Notes under the pieces: generated by a model | Database searches by the model: none | What the model saw: only the letters and a program-made list of their open reading frames with translations | What the model was told of the DNA's origin: nothing | Assembly (NCBI GenBank): GCA_000827325.1 | Contig: KN832900.1 | Location: forward strand, 26,098-90,097 | Origin: Oidiodendron maius Zn | Lineage: Eukaryota; Ascomycota; Leotiomycetes; Myxotrichaceae | Length of the DNA: 64,000 nucleotides | Reading direction: 5' to 3' | Made by a program: the position numbers and the translations under genes | Part shown: piece by piece, positions 25,429-35,050 of the stretch | Position numbering within the stretch: position 1 is the stretch's first letter | How the letters are laid out: every line of letters starts with the position of its first letter

Positions 25429-25561
25429 CTAGAGCGATTTTTAGAATAATTACATGGTATATTCCCAGCTATAGTAGCTGGCGAGATTGTAACTAAAGAC
25501 GGCTATACGACCATTGTACTCAAGTGGCACATAGTATTTAGCATTAGAAAGGAACACTTAC
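25429..25561 (-). other. Intron 1 of NLR-A
   Basis: Donor GTAAGT and acceptor CTCTAG on the minus strand join ...GTACCTG to ACATGGACGG, preserving frame across the HET/NACHT boundary (phase 1). 133 bp. Confidence 0.85.
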
Positions 25562-26297
25562 CAGGTACGCGGTTTTCGATTGCTCTATAGAGCCGAGAGA
25601 ACGCCATCTTCTCACCTTCGCCGTAGTCAAGCAGCATAGAAACGTTGAAAACACCAAGTAGACAGTATGCCTTGTCCTCTGCTTTCTTGGTATGCCGCCG
25701 CTCTACCCAGCTAAATATCTCTTCAGGAGCAAAGCGAGAGAGTACCCGCCCTCGAAGGACTGATATCGGGATATCAGTTATTTCCGCGATCTGCTGCTCG
25801 AGTGAACTCTTATCGCCGAGCCGCATACCTTCTCGTGTATAAAACTCAACTACCTCTGGAGCAAGGAGCTCTTGTAGTGTCCAACCCCGAGAGAACCATT
25901 CGCTTGACCGAAATGCGGGTTCCCAAGCATGCTCTTCCCGCTTTGTCGATACATCTGCTAGATAGACATAGCATTTTACAGCCTTCTGGTACCACCGAAA
26001 CATGGAGTATATAGCTATGCTGAGCTCGTTCTGATCCGACTGATTGATACAGCAAGTATCCACCCAGAAGTAGTGTAGGCCGTCAGCTTTTGCCTGTGCG
26101 CTACAGAATTGTAGTTTCTGGTAGCCCGATTTCTTTTTGTCGTGAATCCCCTCAGTAATCTCCTTGAATGTAACCTCATCTTCTTCATGTGTACTCCATC
26201 TGTGAGATAAAATGGCATATGAGGGTATGCTGTCTTTCGCGAACCGTTCTTGGGTGAAGTGGCCGTCGTCGCTGACGGCTAGAAGACGCATAGCCAT

Positions 26298-27268
26298 GGC
26301 TGAGTAGAGGGAGGTACCGTTGCTTGCGGCATGAGCGGCTGCGCAAAATTGAAAGGGAAGCTCATCAGAAGAAGGATTGCAAGAGCGAGGGATCTCGATA
26401 GCTGTTGAGTCGTCGAGTTAGCACAGACGTGAAATGAGGTGAAGATTGGACGAGGACGTTGGGTTCAGGGTAGCGCATCCAGCTGGACGACAGCCTCTCG
26501 GCAGGTTGAGGTTGCGCAACGTCGCTGCGAGCGCGCCAATCCAGCCAATCGTGGTGAGCCACTACATGTAATAGCGGGTTGGCTGTCCGAATCATTCGAG
26601 CTTCTGTTATCGGAAGATCGATCAAAGTTATTAAAGCCTAAGGATAAGGCACTCTCTTGATCCGAGTGCTGGATGACGCTTCTCGAACGCCCGAGCCCAG
26701 TTTTTACTTGGAGGCCTAACCGCTCTCTATTCGTCATGGAATGCTGGTGGGCAATACTCAAGGCGACTGAAGGGAGGAACTTAATTAAGTTAACACAGGG
26801 TTTTCGAAGTCAAACATTACTTTCAAGAAATTTTCGGGAGCTTTCTCTTCCGATGGAGTGAGATACTGTTGGCTTTGGGCCTTCTCTTCTCTCTTGAGCG
26901 CCGCCCGCACGCATGATGGAGGGTAGAGAGGGGGATCTGCCGCCGTTTTGACATGGCATCTTATGCTCGAGGGCTCTCTAGGCAGAAAGCCTGCTGCAAG
27001 GCTTCACTGGCGCGGTCGCTCGCCATTTAATAACCCACAGTGGATGGTGGAGGATTGAGTGGCAACTTTGCCAGCAAGACGGGGCATCGAAGGGCAGCGA
27101 CGGCAGCTATGTGGCTGTGCGCACAAATTTCTGGAAGAACGCCACGCTCTCCCAATTAGGTATAGTAAGTTAGCATGTTTCTCGAACATTCCATACGCAA
27201 GGTGCATGGCAGCACGCTGGTGCCTGCAGGAGCGCTCCTTCAGAACACCATCACCACGATAGGACAAT
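26298..27268. other. Divergent intergenic region between NLR-A and transposase A
   Basis: 971 bp between two start codons facing away from each other; balanced composition, several short ORFs without family motifs, no recognisable transposon end. It probably holds both promoters. A segment near 27130-27150 is, in reverse complement, similar to 44648-44668 upstream of transposase B (GGCGTTCTTC followed by AGAA). Confidence 0.5.
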
Positions 27269-28099
27269 ATGGACAGAGCCAGTCAGGTATTGGCGCAAGG
27301 CGTGCCGCCTAGCGTGCCTAAATCATACCGGGCTCTTGCAGATCATCATGGCAATATCTCCTACTCTACACTCTATCATCGTGCTCGCGGACGACCCTCG
27401 AGGGAAGAGAAGGCCCAAGGGCAACAGTACCTCAGACCGTACGAAGAAGAGGTTATCGTTAAGTATCTACTTCAAATGGCTGACCTTGGTTATCCAATAC
27501 AAATGAAGTTTATCCCTTCACTAGCCTATAGTATCACCCGCCATCGACCAACCACTGAAAGGCCTTAGAAGGCTCCCGGTCGGAACTGGGTAAAGGGTCT
27601 AGAAAAACGCTATCCAATACTGCTAGCACGGAGAGTCAAGCCCTTAGACTGGAACCGTCACGAGAAAAACATTTATAGGAAGACTATATACTGGTTTGAG
27701 GTGATGAAAGATATATTACAAGATCTGGCTGTCCTTGTTGAGAATATATATAATATAGACGAGACTGGAGTAATGCTGTCTATACCAAGCTCTATAAAAG
27801 TCCTTATAAGTAAGTATGACAAGCGAGACTATAGAGGTGCGAGAGTCAAGCGTATATCCGTGACTGCAATCGAATGTATTAGTAGCGATGGTAGGTATCT
27901 GAACCCGATAATAATCTGGCCAGCGAGTACCTATCGAAGCAACTGGACTACGTTTCCTACCCCTGGATGGCAGTATATATGCTCTGACTCTAGATATACC
28001 GACTCTAAGATCAGCTTAGAGTGGCTTAAGCATATATTTGATCCCGAAACCAAAGAACGAGCGAACGGCAGACTATGTGTCTTGATCTACAACAGCTTT

Positions 28100-28256
28100 A
28101 GTTGAAGCTCTGAACTGAGAGTATAAGTGTTATCTGTTATAACTGTCTCTAGGGATAGATACAACTATTTGTAGTTACGGGGTCTTGGTTCATGTGACTG
28201 TGACTTATGTAACCATGAGTCATATGTCATCATATCACGTGATTAGGGATCCAACT
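28100..28256 (+). mobile_element. MITE-1 copy 1 (157 bp) in transposase A
   Basis: Bounded by 5-bp duplications GCTTT (28095-28099) and GCTTT (28257-28261). Ends AGTTGAAGCTC and GGGATCCAACT are imperfect inverted repeats (AGTTG/CAACT). The middle contains short CATGTGAC/GTCATATG palindromes and CACGTGAT. Confidence 0.8.
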
Positions 28257-28398
28257 GCTTTGGAACGCATGAAACCCTTGAAATCTTAGAGTTCTGTTTC
28301 GAGAACAATATTCTTTTATATCGTCTCCCCTCTTATACCTCCTACAAGCTCCAGCCTTATGATGTCGCAACGTTTGCTCCACTCAAGGCAGCTTATCG

Positions 28399-28571
28399 AG
28401 TTGGATCCCCGATCACGTGATATTATGACATGTGACTCATAGTCACATGAGTCACGGTCACATGAGTCACGGTCACATGGGTTGATATCCCGTGACTATA
28501 TATAGTTGTATCTGCTCTGATAGACAGTTAGAAGAATATCACACTTGTATCCTCAGTTTAGAGCTCCAAGT
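28399..28571 (-). mobile_element. MITE-1 copy 2 (173 bp), opposite orientation
   Basis: Reverse-complement relative of copy 1, starting AGTTGGATCCCC and ending GAGCTCCAAGT, with 5-bp duplications TATCG at 28394-28398 and 28572-28576. It is longer by an internal tandem GAGTCACGGTCACAT duplication. Removing it restores transposase sequence (CTCAAGGCAGCTTATCG joined to TGAC). Confidence 0.8.
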
Positions 28572-29198
28572 TATCGTGACTAGGTTGATCGACTCGAGCA
28601 AGGAGGTGTAAATACGATCGGCAAGGAGCACTTTACCGCTCTATATAGCCCTGCAAGGAAAAGAGCGTTTACGCCCAAGAATATCAAGGCCGGCTTTGCT
28701 GCAAACGGTTTGTTCCCGTTCAATCCAGATAGGGTGCTTAGAAGTATACCCGTCCCGCTAGCTGAACCAGCTATCCCACGAGTCGATGAGGTGAAGGTAG
28801 GGTCTTGTCAGCAAGACATAGAACCGCAAACGCCTGTAACGCCAGTATCAGCAGAGGCTTTTATATCACTGCAGAACCTGATCATCCAAGATACTTGTAT
28901 GCTTGATGAAACAAGCAAACAGAAGCTTGTAAGGCACTTACAGAAAGGTACCAAAGCGTTCCAGAAATCCTCTGCTCTAGAAAAGCTCCAAAAAGACCAT
29001 ATCCAATTCCTGACTATAATCAATAACAAAGCCAAGGTTCGACAATCGACCAAGTCATTAGTACTAGGTAAGGCGAAGGTCATGAGCTATAAGGACCTCG
29101 TGGAAGCACGAGCGAAGCGGGTTGTAAAAGAAGCTACTCGAGCAGCTAAAGGCAAGGGGAAACGCGGTCGGAAGCGGAAGAGTAGTATGCTCGAGGTA

Positions 29199-29303
29199 GA
29201 GGAAGACACTGCAGAGGAAGACACTGCAGAAGAAGACACTGCAGAAGAAGACACTGCAGAAGAAGACACTGCAGAAGAAGACACTGTAGAAGAAGACACT
29301 GCA
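29199..29303 (+). repeat. 15-bp tandem repeat, seven units
   Basis: GAAGAAGACACTGCA units encode EEDTA x7 (one EEDTV) in the acidic tail of transposase A; transposase B has a short PEPEPEPE run at the corresponding place. Confidence 0.9.
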
Positions 29304-29483
29304 GAGACCGCGAGACGTGGTCGAAAGTGTAAGAGTGCTGCGCCTGCGCTAGCGAACAAGGCGCGGATAAGTAATGCCCCCGAGCCTGCAAGTACCTCGA
29401 TAAGGCAGGCTAGCAGAACACAGATTGCAGAAGATGAGATTGTGCCAGAACCATGGAGAGCCCCAGTAGCGAAGATGTGGTAG

Positions 29484-30077
29484 TAGAGGCCAAGATTGCT
29501 ATTTGAACATATGGAAGAGGATCGATCAGTCTGAGGCGACCTGTTGCTGTATAGAAACTTAGATTTAATGTAATCATTATCGGTTTTTGACACGAGAGGG
29601 TTATAACTAGCCTTTGACGTCCCTCTATCATGCTTGCTCCGCAATAGTTTAGAGTATACCGCGCTTTAACGTGCCATCTTCTTGGCTAGGTCATTGCAGT
29701 CTGGCGTACTGATACCCCGCTCCTTTCAATACTCTGGCAGCCATTACGGACACCGTCATCATTGAGGTCATCTTTGAATTCATGAGCAATCTTGCAGAGA
29801 GTGGATTCCCCTTGGAGGCTAGATAGGAATCGAAGCCGTTTGTCGTTTCAAGCAGAGCACAAACAGTTTGAAGGAAAAGCCAGAAGTGAAAAGCTGGAAA
29901 TGAAGAGCTAGCAGTGCAAAGCCAGCAGTGCAAAGCCAACAGTGGGTAGTGCGAAGCCGAAAGTGGGCTGCCTGCCATATTTTGCCGGTCGGAGGATGTC
30001 GGGAATGGAATTTCCGGCAAGATCCGCCCTAACCCAGCCACACGCCTCGCATTGCACAGATTAGCAGCCACAGGTAC
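29484..30077. other. Spacer with short tandem repeats
   Basis: No gene. Around 29905-29960 an AGCAGTGCAAAGCC-type 14-bp unit recurs imperfectly. A minus-strand frame here is open but low-complexity and probably not coding. Confidence 0.4.
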
Positions 30078-30165
30078 AGTAAAAGGCGAATTGAGATTCG
30101 CTAAATTTTTTAGTTAAGTTTTTCTTGAGGGCTGTGGCTGTGCCGGCTTGGCTGGTCGTACTCCA
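30078..30165 (+). repeat. Repeat R1 copy
   Basis: Starts TACAGTAAAAGGCGAATTGA, continues through TTTTTTAGTTAAGTTTTTCT and GGCTGTGGCTGTGCC, the R1 block order. An inverted R1 copy lies at 38380-38445, so the two face each other across 8.4 kb that includes the gene-fragment mosaic. Confidence 0.65.
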
Positions 30166-30432
30166 ATGTACCCGCCGTTACTGTACTGCCAGCCAGTTCA
30201 CATCAGGCACGATTATGGCGCCGCATCGGGATGCTGCACTGCATCTTTTGATCAAGATATTGCTAATAAAGAGTGCTTGAACCAGCTAGTCGCTTGCAAA
30301 ACCGGCTTCACCTCTGCAGACGTAAAGTTTCTACTACGCCACACCTACTAGGATCCCTTGCATATGACTAACTATATCAGGTCAAGTGCGAAGCACGGCA
30401 CAGCCAACCATACTCGAGTCAAAGTTCTTCTA

Positions 30433-30594
30433 CTATACTCCACTTTCTGTGGCTAAGACGGCATAACTAAGGAAGGTAAACAGAGCAGATTTCCTGAGCA
30501 ACGATAGGATGCACGGATCATAACATTTCTCTTACCAGTTAGAGTAAGCTAAGCCACACAGTGGAGTATGTACAAATATTCAAGGGGGGGATAG
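30433..30594. mobile_element. MITE-2 copy 1, TA target duplication
   Basis: About 162 bp, flanked by TA (30431-30432 and 30595-30596). Terminal inverted repeats ACTCCACTTTCTGTGGCTAA and, reversed, ACTCCACTGTGTGGCTTAGC. The right end keeps the full outer TIR (ACAAATATTCAAGGGGGGGA); the left has lost about 26 bp of it. Strongly similar to 60941-61131. Confidence 0.85.
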
Positions 30595-31185
30595 TAAGTT
30601 ACAGCCACTTGCAAAATCGGTTTCGTCCCATTTCGCCGAAAAAAGGAAGTGAGCACAGACCACCTCGGCCATTTTTGGCGGTGCTGTACAGCCCGAGCCA
30701 GTCCCACTGGCCAAAGTGCGGTACTCGTGTACCTCTATTGTTAGATACCCAGCTTGGAAATAGAAGCCATCTCATTGGTTTACCATAATCTGTTTCGAAG
30801 TTAATTCGATTTTAAACTGATTTTCACAAAAGCACGTGATGCTAAGAACTCGTGACCTTGACAGGGTTATGGAAATCCGCATGGAGGCCACCCATTTTTG
30901 CGCACCAATCATCAGAAGTTAGGAGGCCACCAACTTTATTCAGCCTCATGCAAACTTGATTAAAATGCTCCTTTTTCCCCCTCCTTTCTTCAATTCTTCT
31001 CCCCAACCGTAAAACGCATCCCAATCGAATCTCCGCCAGAGCGATTGAAGTCCTGAAAGGTTTACCTCCTAACCCCGCAGGTCACATCGCGTGCCAGCGG
31101 GGATAAGCTTGCCCCCGCAACTTATCCCACCCCAGCACAGCCTCGTCTTGTCATCGGCTGCTCACCTGGACTTCCGTAGATTCTT

Positions 31186-31207
31186 GCGCGAAGACAAGTC
31201 TTCGCGC
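31186..31207. promoter_or_regulatory. Perfect 9-bp palindrome upstream of the C2H2 gene
   Basis: GCGCGAAGA and TCTTCGCGC separated by CAAG, just upstream of the open C2H2 reading frame. It could be a dimeric factor site or an RNA hairpin; no function shown. Confidence 0.4.
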
Positions 31208-31211
31208 TTAA

Positions 31212-32184
31212 CAAATCTCGGGAGACTTCGAGGACCATAGTTTAGAAAACTTTCTACAACTAAATCTCCCTTCATATGTCTGCTCAGCCGACGTAGAAGG
31301 TACACCAAGCGACGACTCTCACGTCACATTTCCAGGCCTATTCGACATCTACCAATGTCCGAACTTTGATTTTGACCTATTCGAGTACGATTATAGCATT
31401 AGTTTGGAAACCAACACCAATCTGGGTGTGCTTTCCGACCTCCCTTCCTTGGCAACCTCCTTACTCTCTCCCTCACAATTCGACAATCAGTTCATTATTC
31501 CAAATGATCCACTGTTTACCACATATTCTCCTCAAAACGAGCAACAATCATCAGCCCCCGTGCTCTCCCTTCCAAGTCTAGCTCAATCACCCCAAAGCGC
31601 TGGACTTTCGCCAGCAACTTCGGGAACTCAGTATGAAGAACCTATATACTGCGGCGTAGATCCAAGTGGCATATCAACCTCTGGGAACCATTTAAAAATT
31701 TTACCAGCTCCAGCTAGACCACAACCTCACAACAGGAACGAAGACCATCCCAGTCACCCCAAAATTCGCAGTTCTTCTCCAGATACACTTCATCCGGGTA
31801 ACAAGCGTCAAGTTCCTCTAAAACTATCAGTCCGAAGGCGCCGTCGACAGGACCAGCAAATCACTTGTTCTTCCTGCTCCAAAGTCTTCTCACGCCCCTG
31901 TGACCTGAAGTAAGTAATTTGAAAATGAGACATCTGTTATCGAACAATCACTAATATCCAACAGAAAGCACGCCCGAACACACAACCTCGCCTTCAGATG
32001 CGACATAGCTGGCTGCAGTAATACACAAGGATTTGCTCTGCACAAGGATCTCAGACGTCATATCGATACCATTCACCTCAAGAGCACGTTTACCTGCCCT
32101 TTCCTATCTTGTGAGAAGATATTTTCCAGATCTGATAATTGCCTCCGGCACTTCCAGGAGCAGCACTCCAATCCAGAAGAATAG
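31212..32184 (+). pseudogene. C2H2 zinc-finger protein gene, no visible start codon
   Basis: Open from just after TAA at 31209-31211; one intron (31910-31964, GTAAGT...CAACAG, branch-like CACTAAT) joined in frame; stop at 32182. The protein is Ser/Pro-rich (LSLPSLAQSPQSAGLSPATS), has a basic KLSVRRRRRQDQQ stretch likely for nuclear import, then three C2H2 fingers: CSSC...H-A-R-T-H (split by the intron), CDIAGC...HIDTIH and CPFLSC...HFQEQH. A sequence-specific DNA-binding factor is likely. No in-frame ATG occurs before the acidic N-terminal part (SLENFLQLNLPSYVC), so either an upstream exon exists or the 5' end was lost, which would fit the neighbouring truncated gene pieces. Marked pseudogene with reserve; it could be a real gene with an unseen first exon. 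Confidence 0.65.
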
Positions 32185-32585
32185 GTAACTTGCGTACAAG
32201 TTTTTGCTATTGTCTAAGCGTTGTTCTTTGACTGCGCTTTTGCTCAAATCAATTCCAACAGCACCATTTCGTCCGTTAAAGATACAATCAGGTCTTTCGA
32301 TGGGAGGAAAGTAAAACGGCGGCACACGACTATGATTCGCCCCTGAGACAAAGGCGGAGAGTTTCTTAATCCGTCACCTGGGGTCATACAACACCACTCT
32401 CAGGTAGGGACACAACAGTCTCGTCTCACCAAACCACTCAAGACAGCGGGATATCTTGCTTCCGGGCGTGGAAACAGTTTGGCCTTTTCCCGCAGAAGCA
32501 GAAGTAGACTGTTCCATCAAACAAAACAACCTCGACGCCCAATTTCACCCACCTCTCCTATCTTAAACCAAGAAATACCACAACT

Positions 32586-33040
32586 ATGGCTGCCCCTGGT
32601 ACTCAGTCTCTCAAGGTACGCCGCAATACCCATAACCCTGGCTTCTATTGAGATTGATGCTGACTTCGCCTCCGCTACAGTGCGTCGTTACCGGTGATGG
32701 TGCTGTTGGAAAGGTACAGAGGTTGAATCCCAAGTGAGCGCCAACGGCTAACTCCATCGTAAGACATGTCTCCTCATATCCTATACGACTAATGCGTTCC
32801 CCAACGAATATATCCCCACGGTGTAAGTGCTGCAGAACTCCGGGTCGCATTGCGGCAGCGCTGATAATCGCAGGTTCGACAATTATTACTCTCCCACCTG
32901 CCGCAGCCGAAGCGTCCCGGTAAGCCTTTTTCTCAATGAGCATAAGAGGAGTTGCTAATAATTTCAGTGTCCAATAGAACACCATGATCTTGAAGCTCCA
33001 GAGAATACCCCCTTATCAACCCTCACCACACCCCGCCCTA
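32586..33040 (+). pseudogene. rac1: 5' part of a Rac-type Rho GTPase gene
   Basis: Exon 1 (ATG at 32586) encodes MAAPGTQSLK; intron 32616-32680; exon 2 CVVTGDGAVGK (P-loop); intron 32714-32763; exon 3 TCLLISYTTNAFPNEYIPTV; intron 32823-32873; then FDNYYS, after which the Rac sequence is lost. A trace of the later IEHH (family EIEHHAPN) appears near 32968-32985. The Rac start, P-loop and switch I region are perfectly recognisable and splice sites are intact, but about two thirds of the GTPase is missing: no DTAGQE switch II and no C-terminal CAAX box. The C-rich leader upstream looks like the original 5' UTR, so promoter, leader and first exons were copied together. Rac controls actin and polarity at the plasma membrane; this piece cannot. 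Confidence 0.85.
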
Positions 33041-33066
33041 CCCTACCCGACCCCACCTTCCCTGCC

Positions 33067-33564
33067 ATGGAAGTTATAAAATGTTTGAATTTATTATCGT
33101 ACAAGAGACAATTATCGTCAATAATGCTGGAATGTTCCGTGAATCTCAATCTTGGGGACTTGGAGATGATTTGGAATTCTTTGGCATCCTATCCATCACG
33201 TTATACTACACAACCACGCGGTCTCGTCCAGAAGCTGCTCCAGAGACTGCTCCAGAGAAAGGCCGATGTCGGCTTCAAGGATAAAAGGACTCGCCCAAAA
33301 TGGACTCTTGATGATTATTCAGCAGCCATTGATGGATTGCCTAAGGGATGGAACGAAGAATGGGGCAGTCTCCAACTCCCATGTTCCCGCGCCAGGATTG
33401 GCAAGTTGCTTGATCGAGATTATGTTTGGGCTGTGACTCAAACCATGGTTTCCTTCGAGAACTTGGCTTTGTGGGCGGTGCACACTGTGCGCTCCTACAA
33501 AGTCTATCCCGGGTTTTGGGGTCGGAGACTTCTGAGCTTCACAAGTCGAGTATTAGGTAATTAA
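33067..33564 (+). CDS. Unrecognised 165-codon open frame in the gene-fragment mosaic
   Basis: Normal-composition open frame containing KADVGFKDKRTRPKWTLDDY, IDGLPKGWNEEWGSLQLPCS, IGKLLDRDYVWAVTQTMVSF. The Trp-rich content looks like a real exon, but I do not recognise it. The first 40 codons overlap the end of the Rac piece and include unrelated sequence, so it is probably an exon fragment fused to its surroundings, not a complete gene. Confidence 0.4.
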   Translation: MEVIKCLNLLSYKRQLSSIMLECSVNLNLGDLEMIWNSLASYPSRYTTQPRGLVQKLLQRLLQRKADVGFKDKRTRPKWTLDDYSAAIDGLPKGWNEEWGSLQLPCSRARIGKLLDRDYVWAVTQTMVSFENLALWAVHTVRSYKVYPGFWGRRLLSFTSRVLGN

Positions 33565-33749
33565 GCAACACTTCGGACTAGAGAAGAGCCAGATGTGGAT
33601 GCTTAGTTCCTTAGGATATGCGTCGGCTGCGCAGAGATGTTTACTTCCTCACGATTTGTGCCGTTTGTTTTTCTTTTGTGGGAGGGGCGCTACAACAAAG
33701 CGGGCAGTTGACAGTTGCACGTGACTGCCATCCCGCTGTCAGCCCCGTC

Positions 33750-33899
33750 TTCGATGCCGGTCGCCAGATCATCGCCAAGGAGGGCGTCCGCTCCCTGTTC
33801 AAGGGTGCTGGTGCCAACATCCTACGTGGTGTCGCTGGTGCTGGTGTGCTCTCCATCTACGATCAGCTGCAGGTCCTCATGTTTGGCAAGGCTTTCAAG
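33750..33899 (+). pseudogene. AAC: C-terminal fragment of mitochondrial ADP/ATP carrier
   Basis: Fifty uninterrupted codons [50 protein letters not shown] match the last part of the ADP/ATP translocase (third repeat and last helix). Before residue F and after K the reading changes abruptly to unrelated sequence; the usual terminal GGSG is missing. The intact carrier exchanges ADP and ATP across the inner mitochondrial membrane. This is a captured exon piece. Confidence 0.9.
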
Positions 33900-34538
33900 T
33901 ACACGGTCGAAGCACGCGGCTTGTATAGATGTGGGGATTTTGAAGGGGGGGTAGGGGGAGTAATGTGAGGCGCAGCAGGTGGAAGCTGCTACAGACCGAT
34001 CTGCTAAGATACGGTGTTGGAGCGGCTTGCAGTTGATCCGGGCTCCCCCAATCACTGCTCTACTTATTACCCAGGCAAATTTTCCTCTGTGTTCCCTTGA
34101 GTTGTGTTTTCGCTGGTCTTTCATGGTCTTTTACTGCATGGTCCAATAGATTAGTGAAGATACGGTGACAAAATCGAATGGAAGCATTCTTCTGAAGATT
34201 GCTGGCAGGAGATCTGACCGCCATCATTTGACTGGCATCACTTGATGGTAGTCAGATGGGCACCCCGTGCATTCAACATGCATAATCGCGGATTTTTTTC
34301 AACCAAAATCACTTAGAGAAAGGCGTTGCTCGTTGTCTTTTTTCCTTTTGCCTCCGGACGTGAATCCAAGTTTTTGCTTTATCGTATTTGTACCAGCAGG
34401 TTTTATCCTAAAAATACAGTCTTTACCGATAAAAGATATTTCTTGCGTGCAGAAAATGAGATAGGGGTGACTTTGATTTGAATCGATAAGTAAATAGGTA
34501 TAATCTCTTGAGAAGACTTAAATCATATCATTATCAAA

Positions 34539-35050
34539 ATGGATTCGTGAGTTTTTTTTTTTTTGAGCTAACGTGCTTCCTTAGAAGCTCTTCTCAACAA
34601 CCAACTCGGGGCCGACACCCCAACCATCTATCTGGACATGCCGCGATTGTGGTGCATGGTGGACTTGGTTATATGTCAGGATGGACGGATGTCTCTTCCA
34701 TTAGTGGCTCTATTGCCAATGCATCATATGGTAATAATGTGTTCGACTTTTCTCACTTGACGGCGTCTGAGAATGATGCTCTCATTACACCAGGACCCTC
34801 TGTCACAGGTTCCATCGTCGATCTTCCCCTCAACGACTATGTCAGCTCTTGGGTAGATAGATCTCAGGCCGCTGTGGCCTATGATCCCTTCAATATGGCA
34901 CTCTTCAATGATGAGTTCAGCATCTGCGACCCTTCAATGGCCGTGGTGAATGGCCCGAACTACCTGCATACCGCTATTGGCTTTGGTCGCATGTGCATGC
35001 AACCTGCTAATCGGAAGCACACACCTCAATGGCGCATTCGACGTCCCTGA
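34539..35050 (+). pseudogene. 5' end of an unknown gene plus open frame
   Basis: ATGGATTC, then a GTGAGT donor, a 38-bp intron-like stretch beginning with a long T run and ending TTAG (34584), then open sequence. The longest continuous frame after it reads GHAAIVVHGGLGYMSGWTDV, FDFSHLTASENDALITPGPS and YDPFNMALFNDEFSICDPSM, but this frame is not the one entered from the ATG, so the gene piece seems frameshifted or rearranged. Family not recognised. Confidence 0.4.

Larger units (their letters stand above)
22158..26297 (-). pseudogene. NLR-A: HET-NACHT-WD40 receptor gene, broken by an insertion
   Basis: Three exons on the minus strand: 26297-25562, 25428-23879, and 23836 to 22158 with a 709-bp insert. 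Exon 1 (245 codons) is a HET domain with YAILSHRW, FWVDTCCIN and SRGWTLQELLAP. Exon 2 carries a NACHT NTPase: GLAGTGKST P-loop (about residues 302-310), FVFVIDAMDECES Walker B (about 402), and FLTSRPDTP. Exon 3 has four 42-residue WD40 repeats plus parts, and ends in a tail (NHWVVEGNTNIIWLP) shared with NLR-B. Such proteins are cytosolic STAND receptors: WD40 repeats sense a ligand, NACHT oligomerises, and HET triggers regulated cell death in heterokaryon incompatibility. Removing the insert plus one duplicate leaves exon lengths 736+1550+960, all in frame, so the break looks recent. A truncated HET-NACHT product is possible. The start is the ATG giving MAMRLLAVS. The P-loop type differs from NLR-B, so the two are not recent duplicates. 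Confidence 0.9.
27269..29483 (+). pseudogene. Pogo-like transposase A (HTH + DDE), disrupted
   Basis: Start MDRASQVLAQ. N-terminal helix-turn-helix (STLYHRARGRPSREEKAQ), CENP-B-type second helix region, then the DDE_1 core: IYNIDETGVMLS (first Asp, near 27755), SVTAIECISSDGRYLNPIII, and RLCVLIYNSFS where VLICDSFG is expected, so the second catalytic Asp reads Asn. A MITE follows immediately (28100-28256). The remainder (THETLEILEFCFENNI, with LQPYDVA in place of the third-Asp motif LQPCDVG) is cut by a second MITE (28399-28571). C-terminus from 28710: FPFNPDRVLRSIPVPL, basic GKGKRGRKRKS and seven EEDTA repeats. There is also an in-frame TAG at 27566. The protein family cuts and pastes DNA elements with TA target duplications. 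This copy is non-functional. It is divergent to NLR-A. Confidence 0.85.

Noticed and set aside
28095-28576. CRISPR-like array suggested by repeated GTCAC/CATG blocks
   Set aside because: Repeats are short, irregular and palindromic inside a MITE of a fungal genome; there are no regular spacers or cas genes.
21899-29483. Unit A as a simple circular permutation of element B
   Set aside because: Permutation would place the left and right ends between NLR-A and transposase A, but the left-end homologue lies outside, beyond the NLR stop.
29087-29644. Long minus-strand open frame (185 codons)
   Set aside because: It is a shadow of the transposase A C-terminus: its Ser-rich repeats are the reverse reading of the EEDTA repeat.
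29691-30071. 126-codon minus-strand open frame
   Set aside because: Low complexity from the 14-bp tandem repeats, no motif and no neighbouring relic supporting it.
32586-33040. Functional Rac gene
   Set aside because: Switch II, the later GTP-binding motifs and the prenylation box are missing; only the first exons are present.
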